Assembly (NCBI RefSeq): GCF_000278215.1
Contig: NZ_JH725068.1
Span: 101,303 to 165,302, forward strand
DNA: 64,000 nucleotides
From: Bartonella rattimassiliensis 15908
GTDB lineage: Bacteria; Pseudomonadota; Alphaproteobacteria; Rhizobiales; Rhizobiaceae
Reading direction: 5' to 3'
Part shown: piece by piece, positions 35,389-45,442 of the stretch
Position numbering within the stretch: position 1 is the first letter of the stretch
How the letters are laid out: each line of letters begins with the position of its first letter
Position numbers and translations under genes: made by a program
Notes under the pieces: generated by a model
Database searches by the model: none
What the model saw: only the letters and a program-made list of their open reading frames with translations
Told to the model about the DNA's origin: nothing

Positions 35389-35843
35389 AGAGGATAAACT
35401 TTCTATGTTTATTTTAAACTATTGAATCACCAGTGATACAAACAATAATACTGAAACTAATCATTCAACAATGCTAAAACTAATTATTTTATTTAATCGT
35501 TTAGCAGATAAAATGCCACTTTTTGCTTAAGCAATAGTATAAATTAATATCCATAATGAAAAAATTTTAGCTGCAATACTTAAAAATTTAATTTAAAATC
35601 TTTAAAAATGCCTCTCAAATTTAATAAATATAAACTTAAATAATAAACTGTTAAATCGAAACAAATAATAAAACAATCAAATAAAATTTATGCTTGATTT
35701 AAACCTACAACATGATCCTCAATACATAAACTTTACAATAAATGATCGTTTTATTAAGTTTTCCCCTCTTTGGACTTTATCATAAAGCCCTTTCTATTTT
35801 TTTGAAAGTCATGCTTTTCATGAAAAAAGATTGGTTATGAACC
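35389..35843. other. 455-base gene-free AT-rich stretch
   Basis: Nothing recognised between the cardiolipin-synthase-like gene and the response regulator. Both lie on the minus strand. A promoter for the former must lie here but none stands out. Confidence 0.4.
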
Positions 35844-37229
35844 TTACTTTCGTTCTTGATTTCTGACTGCTCTCAATTCTTCCATTTTTCTATAAAGTGT
35901 AGAACGACCGATATGAAGGCGGCGCGCAATCTCACTCATATGTCCTTTATAATGTTTAATTGCTTTCTCGATAATATCATGTTCCATCTCTGCAAAAGTA
36001 CGCACATGTCCATCTGCATTCAAAAATTGTAAAGACTCTCGTTCATTATTTTCTTGCATATTGCCTTCAATGATATTGGGAACATTCATTAATGAGCTTC
36101 CCATTAATTGGGGAAAATCTCGAACAGTTAATAATGGCCCTTCACTGAGTAAAATCGCACGAAATAAAAAATTTTCAAGCTCATTTCTATTACCAGGCCA
36201 ATCATACTGCATAAGCAAGGAAAGAGCCGATCCTGCTAAACCATGAACATGTGATCGTCCTGTTTCTGCTATAATGCGATTAATCAAATATTGAGTGATC
36301 TCTGGAAAATCATCCCTTAATTCTCGTAAAGCAGGAACGCTAATAGACAAATGAGAAAATTGTTCAAATAAACTATGTAAAAAGAAGTTTTCTTTAACCA
36401 GGTCCTTTAAACGCGATGTTGAAATAGCAATGATCCGAAAAGGAAAAAGCTCTCCTTTTGTATCCCTTTCCCTTTCTTTAAGATAATGAGCAAACCGTTT
36501 TTGCTGTATGGGTTCAAGCCGATCAATATCACAAAGGCAAAGTGTTCCTTTTTCAAGCGAAGAAACCAATGGTAGAAATTCTTTAAACCACTGCTGATTT
36601 TCTTCTTCTGGATCAATGATGGCTGAACATTGAAAGCGAATAAAAACGCCCTCCGAGAATAAACCCTCATGATGAATAATCCGAGCTAATGTCTCACGTC
36701 CTGTTCCAACTTCACCCTCTATCAAAAGATTTTGTAAAGAAGTCGCTGCTTTTCTTGATTGCTCTAAAACTATCTGCATAGCTCTACTTTTTATGCAAAG
36801 GTCAGAAAAACGTAAATGATTCTCTTTTTTTCGCCGAATAGCTCGCACCTCATGCTCCAAGGCAGAAATAAGAGCAAGAATATCCAAAGTAACTCTTACT
36901 CGTAATAATGTTACTGGTTGAATCCAATAATCAATAGCCCCAGCGGCTAAAGCTCTCTGAAGTAAAGTCTGATTCTCCTGTTGTGCTATAACAATAATAG
37001 GAACAGAAACACCAGCAACTCTAATCATTTTAATCAAATCACTTACACTCAAATCACTCATCACGATATCAAGGAGTGCAAGCACAATGTTTTTACGCCT
37101 GTGTAAAAGATCAATCGTACGGAAACCATTTTCTGCTTCAATGACACGATAACCAAAACCGCGAAGCATAGCAGAAAGCTCTATACGCCTTCCATAATCT
37201 TCACTCGCAACAAGAATGGGACCAACCAT
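35844..37229 (-). CDS. Degenerate NtrC-type response regulator
   Basis: Three domains: receiver (about 1-120), AAA+ (about 140-370) and a Fis-type helix-turn-helix (about 415-455, SEIARRLHIGRSTLYRKM). The phospho-acceptor Asp54 and acidic pair Glu10-Asp11 are present, but the switch Thr is Ala82 and the conserved Lys is Gln104 (DYWIQP). The AAA+ Walker A is GEVGTGRE (172-179) and Walker B is altered (TLCLCDID). The GAFTGA loop that contacts sigma-54 is absent: the region after FIRFQCSAI reads straight into DPEEENQQW. It is therefore unlikely to activate sigma-54 promoters and may act as an ordinary DNA-binding regulator. 461 residues, no partner kinase nearby. Confidence 0.85.
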   Translation of the reverse strand: MVGPILVASEDYGRRIELSAMLRGFGYRVIEAENGFRTIDLLHRRKNIVLALLDIVMSDLSVSDLIKMIRVAGVSVPIIVIAQQENQTLLQRALAAGAIDYWIQPVTLLRVRVTLDILALISALEHEVRAIRRKKENHLRFSDLCIKSRAMQIVLEQSRKAATSLQNLLIEGEVGTGRETLARIIHHEGLFSEGVFIRFQCSAIIDPEEENQQWFKEFLPLVSSLEKGTLCLCDIDRLEPIQQKRFAHYLKERERDTKGELFPFRIIAISTSRLKDLVKENFFLHSLFEQFSHLSISVPALRELRDDFPEITQYLINRIIAETGRSHVHGLAGSALSLLMQYDWPGNRNELENFLFRAILLSEGPLLTVRDFPQLMGSSLMNVPNIIEGNMQENNERESLQFLNADGHVRTFAEMEHDIIEKAIKHYKGHMSEIARRLHIGRSTLYRKMEELRAVRNQERK

Positions 37230-37483
37230 AATGTCAATAATCTCCTTTGAGACTATTCAGCGGCTTAAGGTAAAAACTATTGTAAACCATAAAAAATATT
37301 TCACCTCTTGTATTTTGCTTATGAACCTCATCAAGCTGTTAATTAAATACAACATTAAGGCATTTTTTTCCATTTTTTTGCTTTTTCATTGATTTTCATC
37401 AAATTTTTCATATTGACTCATAGTGTAATTTAATAATGTTATAAAAACTTGAGAGCAAAATAATCTAATATAGAGTGAAATAA

Positions 37484-37843
37484 ATGAAACATACTTATCA
37501 TATTTTATGTCTTACAATCACCGCTTTGCTATTAAGTGCCTGTAACTTTTCACAACATTATAACCTCAATATGCCAACTGGAATTGATGGAAAATGGATC
37601 GATGAAAACGGTATTGTTTCTTCTTTCCACAATGGTGTTTTTGAAACGTATGCAGCAGATACAAAAGAAAAACTATCAGAAGGAGTGTATAATTATCTCA
37701 ATGCTCAAAATATAGAAATTGAAATACGCTCTATTCTCCGTGGAACAATCTCTAGAGTCAATTGCGCAATGTCATATGATGAAACACAACTTCTCTGCAC
37801 CTCACACACAGGAACACAATTTTTTCTTAAGCGAAAGTTTTAA
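37484..37843 (+). CDS. omp10: Omp10-type outer-membrane lipoprotein
   Basis: A small lipoprotein with signal peptide and lipobox LLSAC (Cys20 becomes the lipidated N-terminus). The mature part, GIDGKWIDENGIVSSFHNG followed by FETYAADTKEKLSEG and SILRGTISRVNCAM, closely parallels Brucella Omp10 as I know it (GIEGSWVDPNGIASSF, RGTTSKVNCA). Two cysteines (in VNCAM and LLCTS) could form a disulfide. Length is 119. Function in the family is unknown beyond a surface or envelope location. Monocistronic on the plus strand. Confidence 0.85.
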   Translation: MKHTYHILCLTITALLLSACNFSQHYNLNMPTGIDGKWIDENGIVSSFHNGVFETYAADTKEKLSEGVYNYLNAQNIEIEIRSILRGTISRVNCAMSYDETQLLCTSHTGTQFFLKRKF

Positions 37844-37913
37844 ACAAAATATTTTAAACACAATATAAAGTCAAAAATCCTCTTAAGAAATAGAAAGAAG
37901 TACATACATTAAA

Positions 37914-37938
37914 CAGGAGGTGGCTATTTCTCCTCCTG
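37914..37938 (+). terminator. GC-rich hairpin downstream of omp10
   Basis: CAGGAGG (37914-37920) and CCTCCTG (37932-37938) pair perfectly around an 11-base loop, about 70 bases after omp10. There is no T-tract, so termination is only possible. The rest of the gap up to 38140 holds nothing recognised. Confidence 0.4.
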
Positions 37939-38140
37939 ATAGAAAATCCTCTTTAAAATACGTAAAGAGACTAATACAATGCTTTATATGTAAAATTTTT
38001 TAAACATTATAAAATGTGTAAAATAATCATTTCCTTTTATGAAATATCCGCAAAGCTACTTTACAATCAAACTGTGACGTTGCATTATTTTCAAGCACTT
38101 TTAATCTAAAAGAACATTTTATTTGATAGAGAACTTTAAT

Positions 38141-39133
38141 CTAAGCGGCACCAATGCGCAACAAATCATGAAAATGAACAATCCCTACTGGCTTCTTATC
38201 TTCAACCACGAAAAATGCACCAATATGATGATCATTAATAAAAGCTGTTGCTGCACCAACAAGTGTATTTGGCTTTACAACTTTAGGAGCTTTGGTCATC
38301 ACCTCGTCAACATTAAATTTTGATAAATTAAAATGAATGTTACGTGCAAGATCACCATCGGTCACAATTCCGATGAGTTCACCTTCTTGATTCACAACAC
38401 CAACACAGCCAAAATGTTTTTTTACCAAAACATCCATAGCTTCAGTCATAGTTGTTCCCTGCATAACTAAAGGAATACTATCACCCTCATGCATAATATC
38501 ACACACATATTTAAGGCTTGCACCAAGAGAACCACCAGGATGATATATTTTGAAATCCGTTGCCGTAAAACCACGCATTTCTAAAAGAGAAACCGCTAAT
38601 GCATCCCCCATTGCCAATTGCATAATTGTTGACGTTGTAGGAGCTAAACCATGAGGGCAAGCTTCTTCTATCTTTGGTAATAATAGAACAATATCAGCTT
38701 GTCGTCCTAACACAGAGTGCTCACTTGATGTCATTGCAATAAGGGGGATACGAAAACGTGCAGCATAACTCATAATGCCACTTAACTCTTGCGTTTCACC
38801 AGACCATGATAAAGCAAGAATAACATCATCAGATCCAATCATACCAAGATCACCATGATTGGCTTCTGCAGCATGAACAAAAAAGGCAGGCGTTCCAGTT
38901 GAAGCTAGAGTTGCTGCAATTTTTGTCCCTATATGACCACTTTTCCCAAGGCCAGTAATAACCACATGTCCACGGGCATTTCTAATAGTTTGAACAGCCG
39001 TTTCAAAAGAAGAAGAAAGACTTCCAAGGAGGGCTACTTCAAGGGCTTTAAGTCCTTGCTTTTCACTCGCAAGTGTCTTAAGCGCCGATGCAACAGCACC
39101 TTGCAAAGCCAGATGAGGAGATGGTATTGTCAT
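38141..39133 (-). CDS. kdsD: D-arabinose-5-phosphate isomerase (KpsF/GutQ family)
   Basis: Converts ribulose-5-phosphate to arabinose-5-phosphate, the first step to Kdo for lipopolysaccharide. A SIS domain (about 40-180) has VVITGLGKSGHIG, LSWSGETQE and the metal/active-site His in AEANHGDLG, with GLAPTTSTI later. Two CBS domains follow (about 205-330, GVVNQEGELIGIVTDGDLAR). The ATG at 39133 is used; a TTG at 39139 is possible. About 330 residues. It lies 39 bases after galU on the same strand, so the pair is a surface-sugar unit. Confidence 0.93.
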   Translation of the reverse strand: MTIPSPHLALQGAVASALKTLASEKQGLKALEVALLGSLSSSFETAVQTIRNARGHVVITGLGKSGHIGTKIAATLASTGTPAFFVHAAEANHGDLGMIGSDDVILALSWSGETQELSGIMSYAARFRIPLIAMTSSEHSVLGRQADIVLLLPKIEEACPHGLAPTTSTIMQLAMGDALAVSLLEMRGFTATDFKIYHPGGSLGASLKYVCDIMHEGDSIPLVMQGTTMTEAMDVLVKKHFGCVGVVNQEGELIGIVTDGDLARNIHFNLSKFNVDEVMTKAPKVVKPNTLVGAATAFINDHHIGAFFVVEDKKPVGIVHFHDLLRIGAA

Positions 39134-39172
39134 AATCAAATTCGATCAATAAAATTAAATGGGAGATCTACA

Positions 39173-40063
39173 TCATTTTTCAACTTGAATAGTTTCCAGT
39201 AAATTTTTCAATGAGGCAGAAACGTAGCTGTGCATATCAGCGCGTGCCAAAGAAAATGCAACATTAGCTTCAATAAAACCGGCTTTAGAACCGCAATCAA
39301 AAATGCGCCCCTCTAATTGCAAACCCCAAAAACCCTGTTCGTTTGAAAGCCGTATCATAGCATCTGTTAATTGAATTTCATTTCCTGCTCCTCGTTCTTG
39401 AGTGGAAAGAATATTAAAAATTTCTGGCTGTAAAATATAACGTCCAATGATGTACAAATTTGACGGTGCCGTTCCTTGCACTGGTTTCTCTACCATTCTT
39501 GTAATTTCAAAACCATTTGCAATCTGTTTGCCTTTCCCAACAATACCATATTTATGGGTATCTATGGGATCGCACTCCTGAACTGCTATAATATTCCCCC
39601 CACCCACCTTTTCATAAAGGCTCATCATCTCAGAAAGGCACCCCTTTTTCGTTTGTATCAACATATCGGGTAATAACAAAGCAAAAGGTTCCTCTGCAAC
39701 TAATTCACGCGCACACCAAAGAGCATGCCCTAATCCCAAAGGTCGCTGTTGCCGTGTGAAGGAAGTTGTTCCTGGCAACAGCTGTAAACGGTATAAGTGC
39801 GCAAGATCTTCTTTCCTTCCACACTCAGCAAGCGTCGTATATAATTCAACTTGCGCATCAAAATAATCTTCAATAACTGCTTTGTTGCGTCCAGTCACAA
39901 AAATAAAATGCTCAATACCAGCCTCTCGTGCCTCATCCACAACATATTGAATAACAGGTTTATCAACAACTGTTAGCATTTCTTTAGGAATCGTTTTTGT
40001 TGCAGGAAGAAAACGGGTACCAAGACCTGCAACAGGAAAGACTGCTTTTCGAATTTTACGCAC
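39173..40063 (-). CDS. galU: UTP-glucose-1-phosphate uridylyltransferase
   Basis: Makes UDP-glucose for surface polysaccharides. The nucleotide-binding N-terminus is [17 protein letters not shown], and [20 protein letters not shown] follows. The start is taken as GTG 40063, because GAGGAGG lies six bases before it. The ATG at 40087 lies upstream of that ribosome site and would add eight residues. The chosen form has 296 residues, the usual GalU length. kdsD follows on the same strand. Confidence 0.94.
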   Translation of the reverse strand: MRKIRKAVFPVAGLGTRFLPATKTIPKEMLTVVDKPVIQYVVDEAREAGIEHFIFVTGRNKAVIEDYFDAQVELYTTLAECGRKEDLAHLYRLQLLPGTTSFTRQQRPLGLGHALWCARELVAEEPFALLLPDMLIQTKKGCLSEMMSLYEKVGGGNIIAVQECDPIDTHKYGIVGKGKQIANGFEITRMVEKPVQGTAPSNLYIIGRYILQPEIFNILSTQERGAGNEIQLTDAMIRLSNEQGFWGLQLEGRIFDCGSKAGFIEANVAFSLARADMHSYVSASLKNLLETIQVEK

Positions 40064-40327
40064 ACTCACCCTCCTCAATGAATTCATATAACCTTTTTAT
40101 TTATCACATGTTTTTACAAAATAGTAAAAAAGATATCTTATTATTTTGATTATCATCATAATAGGCAATCAAAAATGTAAAAAAGAAGATAGGAGAATTT
40201 ATTGAAAGAATTAAAATGAATTTGTTCCAGTTTTCTCCTCTTCTTGATCATATTATTGATAAAACTAAATATACAATAAAGAAAGTTATTGCACATCTAA
40301 TAAATTGAATATTAATGGGGATTTAAA

Positions 40328-41584
40328 ATGCAAAAAACAGAATTGAAGACTTTCTCTTTTTTAGAGAAGTCGATAAATCAGAGAACGCTTATCACTGGTT
40401 TCGTCGTTTTTTTATCTGCTTTTTTTATGTTTTTTGCACCCTTTGCGTATGCTGATAGCGGATTTAAACACTGGATTAAAGAGTTTAAACAAACAGCTAT
40501 TGCTCACAATATTAGTCCCTCTACGTTTCATATGGCTTTTAAAGGCATTAATACTATTGATCCAGGAGTTTTAAAAAGCGCCGCATACCAACCGGAATTT
40601 ATCGCTCCTTCATGGAATTACTTTGATAATCGTGTTCATGATATTGCAATTATAGAAGGGCGGCGTCAAACTCAAAAATGGAATAAATGGCTCCTTCAAA
40701 TTGAAAAACGTTTTGGTGTTGACCGAAATATCCTGCTTGCTATTTGGTCAATGGAAAGCAACTATGGGAAAGTTTTAACCAATAAAAATGCCCTGCGTGA
40801 TACCATTCGCTCACTCGCAACTCTAGCCTATGCTGATAAAAAACGTGCAAAATATGCACATACACAACTGATTGCTGCTTTGAAAATTCTACAAAGTGGC
40901 GAAATTAAACGCTCTCAACTCACTGGATCTTGGGCTGGTGCATTGGGACATACACAATTTATTCCAAGCAGTTATCTCGTCTATGCTGTTGATATGGACC
41001 AAGATGGACGGCGTGATATATGGAACTCTGTTCCAGATGCTCTGGCTACTGCTGCTAATCTTCTCCACAAAAATGGCTGGAAACCTAATCTTATTTGGGG
41101 AATAGAGGTAAAAGTACCACAGGGGAAAAGCCTTCCTGAAGGCTGGCACTCCTTTGAACAATGGAAAAAATTAGGTGTAAAACACGCAAATGGGCATCCT
41201 CTTCCTACATTAACTGAGCAAGCAACGTTAAAATATCCAGATGGAACAAAAGGACCTATATTTTTAGTAACAAAAAATTTCTTTGTTTTAAAACGTTATA
41301 ATAATGCAGATCGTTATGCTCTTGCTGTTTCCCTTCTTGCTGATCGCATTGCTGGAAATCCCGGACTGGTGCATGATTGGCAAAGACCTTTTCAACCGCT
41401 TACTTTTCAAGAATGTAAAGAACTACAATCTCACTTAAGTGCACTGGGTTATTATAAAGGGAATGTTGATGGAAAAATTGGAACAGCCTCTCGTAAAGCA
41501 ATTAAAGCTTTTCAACTGCGTCACGGTCTAAAAGCAAATGGATATCCATCATCTCAAGTGCTTCTTCTCCTTCGCAAACAATAA
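40328..41584 (+). CDS. Lytic murein transglycosylase with peptidoglycan-binding domain
   Basis: A wall-cutting enzyme that cleaves glycan strands to anhydro-muropeptides. The hydrophobic signal is at 21-42, cut after AYA. The MltB-type (SLT_2) domain has catalytic Glu143 in WSMESNYG and the GALGHTQFIPSSY motif. A C-terminal PG_binding_1 domain covers about 355-415 (LSALGYYKGNVDGKIGTASRKA). No lipobox, so periplasmic. Length 418. The stop overlaps the next start as TAATG, so the DUF459 protein is co-translated. Confidence 0.93.
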   Translation: MQKTELKTFSFLEKSINQRTLITGFVVFLSAFFMFFAPFAYADSGFKHWIKEFKQTAIAHNISPSTFHMAFKGINTIDPGVLKSAAYQPEFIAPSWNYFDNRVHDIAIIEGRRQTQKWNKWLLQIEKRFGVDRNILLAIWSMESNYGKVLTNKNALRDTIRSLATLAYADKKRAKYAHTQLIAALKILQSGEIKRSQLTGSWAGALGHTQFIPSSYLVYAVDMDQDGRRDIWNSVPDALATAANLLHKNGWKPNLIWGIEVKVPQGKSLPEGWHSFEQWKKLGVKHANGHPLPTLTEQATLKYPDGTKGPIFLVTKNFFVLKRYNNADRYALAVSLLADRIAGNPGLVHDWQRPFQPLTFQECKELQSHLSALGYYKGNVDGKIGTASRKAIKAFQLRHGLKANGYPSSQVLLLLRKQ

Positions 41585-42675
41585 TGGAGAGTAAGGTTTT
41601 GTCTCTTTTTCGCCGGCTATATTTGATGTTCCTATTCTTTTCATTTTTTATTGTGGCGATCATACAACCATCCCCAAGTAAAGCAACAAACTTCTTCAAA
41701 TGGTTGTCACAACATAACAAACAGGTACAGCAACCACCACAAATTATAAAACAAAAAACAGATAAGCTACAAAAAAAGATTGTAACACAAAAAAGCGCAC
41801 AAAAGCTAAAAAACGAGAATGCAAAGCGTATTCTTGTCATAGGGGATTTTATAGCTTATGCTGTTGCCGATGCACTTAAAAAGTTTTTTACGAATAATAG
41901 GGATATTATTATCATAAATAAAACAAAACCCGCTTCCGGCTTAGTTCGAACTGATTATTATTCTTGGCAAAACAACATTTCTAAACTCATTGATCAAAAT
42001 AACCCTGATGTTATTATCATGATGATCGGTGCAAATGATAATCAAACAATCAAAAACTCTGATAGCATGATTAATACAAATCAATCAGAATGGGTGCGCA
42101 TTTACAAACAAAGAATTATTGAAATTGCTGAAAATCTTCAGACCTCTGGAAAATCATGGATATGGATAGGTCAACCCGCCTTTAGAAGTGATCTTTTGAC
42201 ACAAAAAATGAAAGTTTTTAATGCACTCTACAAACAAGAAACAGAAACAGCAGGAGGATATTTTCTCGACATTTGGAATGGCTTTAGTGACAAAGAAGGA
42301 AATTTTTCTTTTTCAGGCTATGGTATTAATGGAGAAATAGTCAAATTACGCACCAATAATGGCATGCATTTCACCCCTGAAGGAAAAGAAAAACTTGTCT
42401 CTTATTTACAAAAACCATTGAAAAATATTTTAAATTTTCATACCTTTTCTCACGAAGATCCACATTCAACCGATCAAGTTATTCAAAAACTTATACAAAA
42501 ATCAAAAAATCAAGAGCCGAGTAATATTATACGTCAACCTCCAATAAGCCTCGATAACATGGCACAACAAAACACTCATCTGTTAGGCAAAAGAAAATCA
42601 AGTTTTATAGAAAAATCATGGTTTCCCCTCAATGGGTATCAAAAAGACCGAGCTGATAATTTTTCTTTCCCATGA
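41584..42675 (+). CDS. DUF459 (SGNH-hydrolase fold) exported protein
   Basis: An exported or inner-membrane-anchored protein, with hydrophobic segment about 10-30 and a basic, Gln/Lys-rich linker at 40-80. The SGNH-like domain starts VLVIGDF-type (ILVIGDFIAYA, 83-93), then IGANDNQ (148-154) and NNGMHFTPEGKEKL near 258. The position of the nucleophilic Ser of GDS is Phe89, and the Asp of DxxH is Asn259, with His262 kept. The hydrolase activity may therefore be lost. The start overlaps the transglycosylase stop, suggesting a shared role in the cell wall. A Pro/Gln/Ser-rich tail of about 75 residues follows. Confidence 0.8.
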   Translation: MESKVLSLFRRLYLMFLFFSFFIVAIIQPSPSKATNFFKWLSQHNKQVQQPPQIIKQKTDKLQKKIVTQKSAQKLKNENAKRILVIGDFIAYAVADALKKFFTNNRDIIIINKTKPASGLVRTDYYSWQNNISKLIDQNNPDVIIMMIGANDNQTIKNSDSMINTNQSEWVRIYKQRIIEIAENLQTSGKSWIWIGQPAFRSDLLTQKMKVFNALYKQETETAGGYFLDIWNGFSDKEGNFSFSGYGINGEIVKLRTNNGMHFTPEGKEKLVSYLQKPLKNILNFHTFSHEDPHSTDQVIQKLIQKSKNQEPSNIIRQPPISLDNMAQQNTHLLGKRKSSFIEKSWFPLNGYQKDRADNFSFP

Positions 42676-42838
42676 ATGTCCTGTTTAAAATAAAAAATCT
42701 AATTTTCCCTCATAAAGAGGAAGCGAATAATATAAAAATACTATTTACATCCTATCATGAAGAAAAGATTTGCATAAATTGTAACGCTATCCTTTCAGGA
42801 ACATGAAAAGAGATTGTGCTAACCCATACCGTTATATC

Positions 42839-44863
42839 TCACAATCCACGTTCATTAATCATTGCTTCTGGTAAAGGCATCCGTCCCCGAAAAGCTTTAT
42901 ATAGTTCCTCTGGATCGCGGCTTCCCCCAGCAGAATAAATAAAACGCTTTAAAAGATCAGCAAGCTCTGAATTAAAAGCATCACCTTTTTCTTCAAATGC
43001 TTGAAAAGCATCAGCACCTAGCACTTCTGACCACATATAAGAATAATAACCAGCAGCATAACCATCCCCTGAAAACACATGCATAAAATGTGGAGGACGA
43101 TGACGCATAATAATTGTATCAGGCATTTGCAACTTTTCCAATTCTTTATGTTCAAAAATTGTTGGATCAGTTACTGTTTCTCCTTGGTGAAAAGCCATAT
43201 CTACCAAAGCTGATGAGATAAACTCCACCGCGAAAAATCCAGCATTAAATGTCTGTGCCGCCAAAATTTTATCTATCAACTCTTGTGGCATAGGAAGACC
43301 TGTTTTTGTATGGATAGCATACGATTTTAATATCTCTGGTACGGTTAACCAATGTTCATAAAGTTGAGAAGGAAGTTCAACAAAATCACGTGAAACAGAT
43401 GTTCCCGCTACAGACGGCCATGTTACATCAGAAAGCAAACCATGCAATGCATGCCCAAATTCATGGAAAAGTGTACGTGCATCATCAAGGGATAAAAGCG
43501 CAATCTCCCCTTTAGAAGGTTTAGCAAAATTACAAATATTATAGATAATAGGTTTTTGCCCGCCATTTAACTTAGACTGCGATTGCAATTGGCTCATCCA
43601 TGCACCAGAACGTTTTGAAGAGCGTGCAAAATAATCACCAATAAAAAGCCCAAGCAAGCTTCCATCAGATTTCTTTACTTCCCACAAACGCGCATCAGAA
43701 TGCCAGAGTGCAACAGCATTTTTTTCTTCAAAGGTAATGCCAAAGAGTTTTTCTGCTACTCCAAAAGCTGCTTTAATTATGCGATCAAGCTGAAAATAAT
43801 ATTTAAGTTCAGCGTCATCAAAAGAAAATTTTTCGGTGCGAAGTTTTTCAGCATAATAACGCCAATCCGAAGCAGTTAAAGATTCATTGCTTCCTTGATT
43901 GTTGGCAAAATTTTGTAATTCAATTTGTTCAGCAGAAGCCTTTGCTCTTGCTCGCTCCCATACAGGCATAAGCAAATCCATAACTGAATCAACACTTTTA
44001 GCCATGGTATTATCGAGTTTTAAATCTGCAAAAGACTTATAGCCCAATAATTTAGCTTGCTCATCTCGAAGGGCAACAATCTCTAAAATAATTGTTCGAT
44101 TATCGTTCTTATTATTATTTTCACCACGTTTAACCCATGCCTGAAATGCAACCTCACGCAAATCACGACGATCAGAGAATTTTAAAAAAGGTTCAATAAT
44201 TGAGCGTATTAATGTTAATGCATAAGCTTCTTCATTGCCTCTTTCGCGCGCAATCGCCTTCATTGAAGCAATAAGATCTTCCGGCAAACCAGATAAATCT
44301 GTTCGTTTTAAAAATAAAATCCATTCAGCTTCATCGTTTAAGACATTTTGCCCAAAAGTAGCATTTAAAAAAGCAAGCCTTTCATTAATTTCCACAAGCC
44401 GTTTCTTAGATTTTTCATCTAATTTCGCACCATGACAAACAAACTTTTTCCACCATAATTCAAGAACACGTGTTGTTTCACTCTCAAATATACCCTGTTG
44501 CGACTGTTTATAAAGCTCATCTATTTTCGCAAATATCCGCGCATCCATCATCATTTTTGAAGAATAACGGGAAAGTTTTACAACGAACTCTTGTTCTAAC
44601 TGTTGAATCAATGCATTCGTATGAGCACTAGTGCGCAAGAAAAATATTGAACAGACACGATTAAGCATTCGACCACAAAGCTCAAAAGGTTGCAAAAAAT
44701 TCTCAAGCGTTGGTGGTTCTTGCGCTATCGCAATCACTTCTAGCTCTTCTTCAGCTTCTTGAAAGGCCTGTTCAAAAGCTGGTTTAAAATCTTCATCACT
44801 TATAGAAGAAAAATCAGGAAGACCTGAAAAGCCCTTCCAGTCCAGCACTGCCTCTTTTGTCAT
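42839..44863 (-). CDS. M3 family oligopeptidase / peptidyl-dipeptidase (Dcp-like)
   Basis: Cytoplasmic zinc metallopeptidase degrading oligopeptides. The zinc site HEFGH is at 467-471, with SRDFVELPSQLYEHW shortly after, whose Glu is the third ligand. The substrate-binding HRPPHFMHVFSGDGYAAGYYSY is near the C-terminus. At 674 residues without a signal peptide it fits Dcp or oligopeptidase A; the subfamily is not certain. Confidence 0.92.
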   Translation of the reverse strand: MTKEAVLDWKGFSGLPDFSSISDEDFKPAFEQAFQEAEEELEVIAIAQEPPTLENFLQPFELCGRMLNRVCSIFFLRTSAHTNALIQQLEQEFVVKLSRYSSKMMMDARIFAKIDELYKQSQQGIFESETTRVLELWWKKFVCHGAKLDEKSKKRLVEINERLAFLNATFGQNVLNDEAEWILFLKRTDLSGLPEDLIASMKAIARERGNEEAYALTLIRSIIEPFLKFSDRRDLREVAFQAWVKRGENNNKNDNRTIILEIVALRDEQAKLLGYKSFADLKLDNTMAKSVDSVMDLLMPVWERARAKASAEQIELQNFANNQGSNESLTASDWRYYAEKLRTEKFSFDDAELKYYFQLDRIIKAAFGVAEKLFGITFEEKNAVALWHSDARLWEVKKSDGSLLGLFIGDYFARSSKRSGAWMSQLQSQSKLNGGQKPIIYNICNFAKPSKGEIALLSLDDARTLFHEFGHALHGLLSDVTWPSVAGTSVSRDFVELPSQLYEHWLTVPEILKSYAIHTKTGLPMPQELIDKILAAQTFNAGFFAVEFISSALVDMAFHQGETVTDPTIFEHKELEKLQMPDTIIMRHRPPHFMHVFSGDGYAAGYYSYMWSEVLGADAFQAFEEKGDAFNSELADLLKRFIYSAGGSRDPEELYKAFRGRMPLPEAMINERGL

Positions 44864-45442
44864 AATATTTTATGTCTCCACATTTATATATATAAATTTA
44901 AGCTGTAATAATTATATTTACGACACAAATTGATAATATACTAAAAAACAAGAATTTTCATGCTTACGAAACAAAATATTCATTTATAAGATATTTTATC
45001 GTTTTCATATAGAAAAAAAAATCTGACGATCATGAGATTCTCTCACTTCAAACCATATTATATTGAATTGATATAAGCTTATTCACTTGTACAGCACAAG
45101 TATGAATTGCGTCTTATATAAAAATTATTGCAGAAAGGTATAATCTCTACTCTTGACAAAATATGGCTGTAGATTCTTTTAAAAATCGCAAAACTGTACT
45201 GAAGAAATGAAGAAAAAAATTAGAACTGATTTTTACATTATATTATTCCCAAATTAAGCTGTACTCTCATTTCAATGATTCAGAAACTTGTTTATAATTT
45301 ATAATTTATCCTTGACTTTACTTTAAATATTAACAATTGGGAGTATAATTGGGGATTTTTTTAAAATCTTCCATCAGTTTTTGCTTTTATCTCATCTATT
45401 ATCTGACTTACAATTCTCAGACTCTTCAGGAGGTACTTTATC
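44864..45442. other. 579-base gene-free AT-rich stretch upstream of mgtE
   Basis: No gene found. It lies between two divergent genes. TTGACA at 45153 and a perfect TATAAT at 45344-45349 occur, but neither has a good partner box. AGGAGG-type ribosome site of mgtE is at its end. I saw no structure resembling the M-box magnesium riboswitch. Confidence 0.4.

Noticed and set aside
44864..45442. Magnesium riboswitch upstream of mgtE
   Set aside because: No M-box-like conserved blocks or large paired structure were recognised in the leader.
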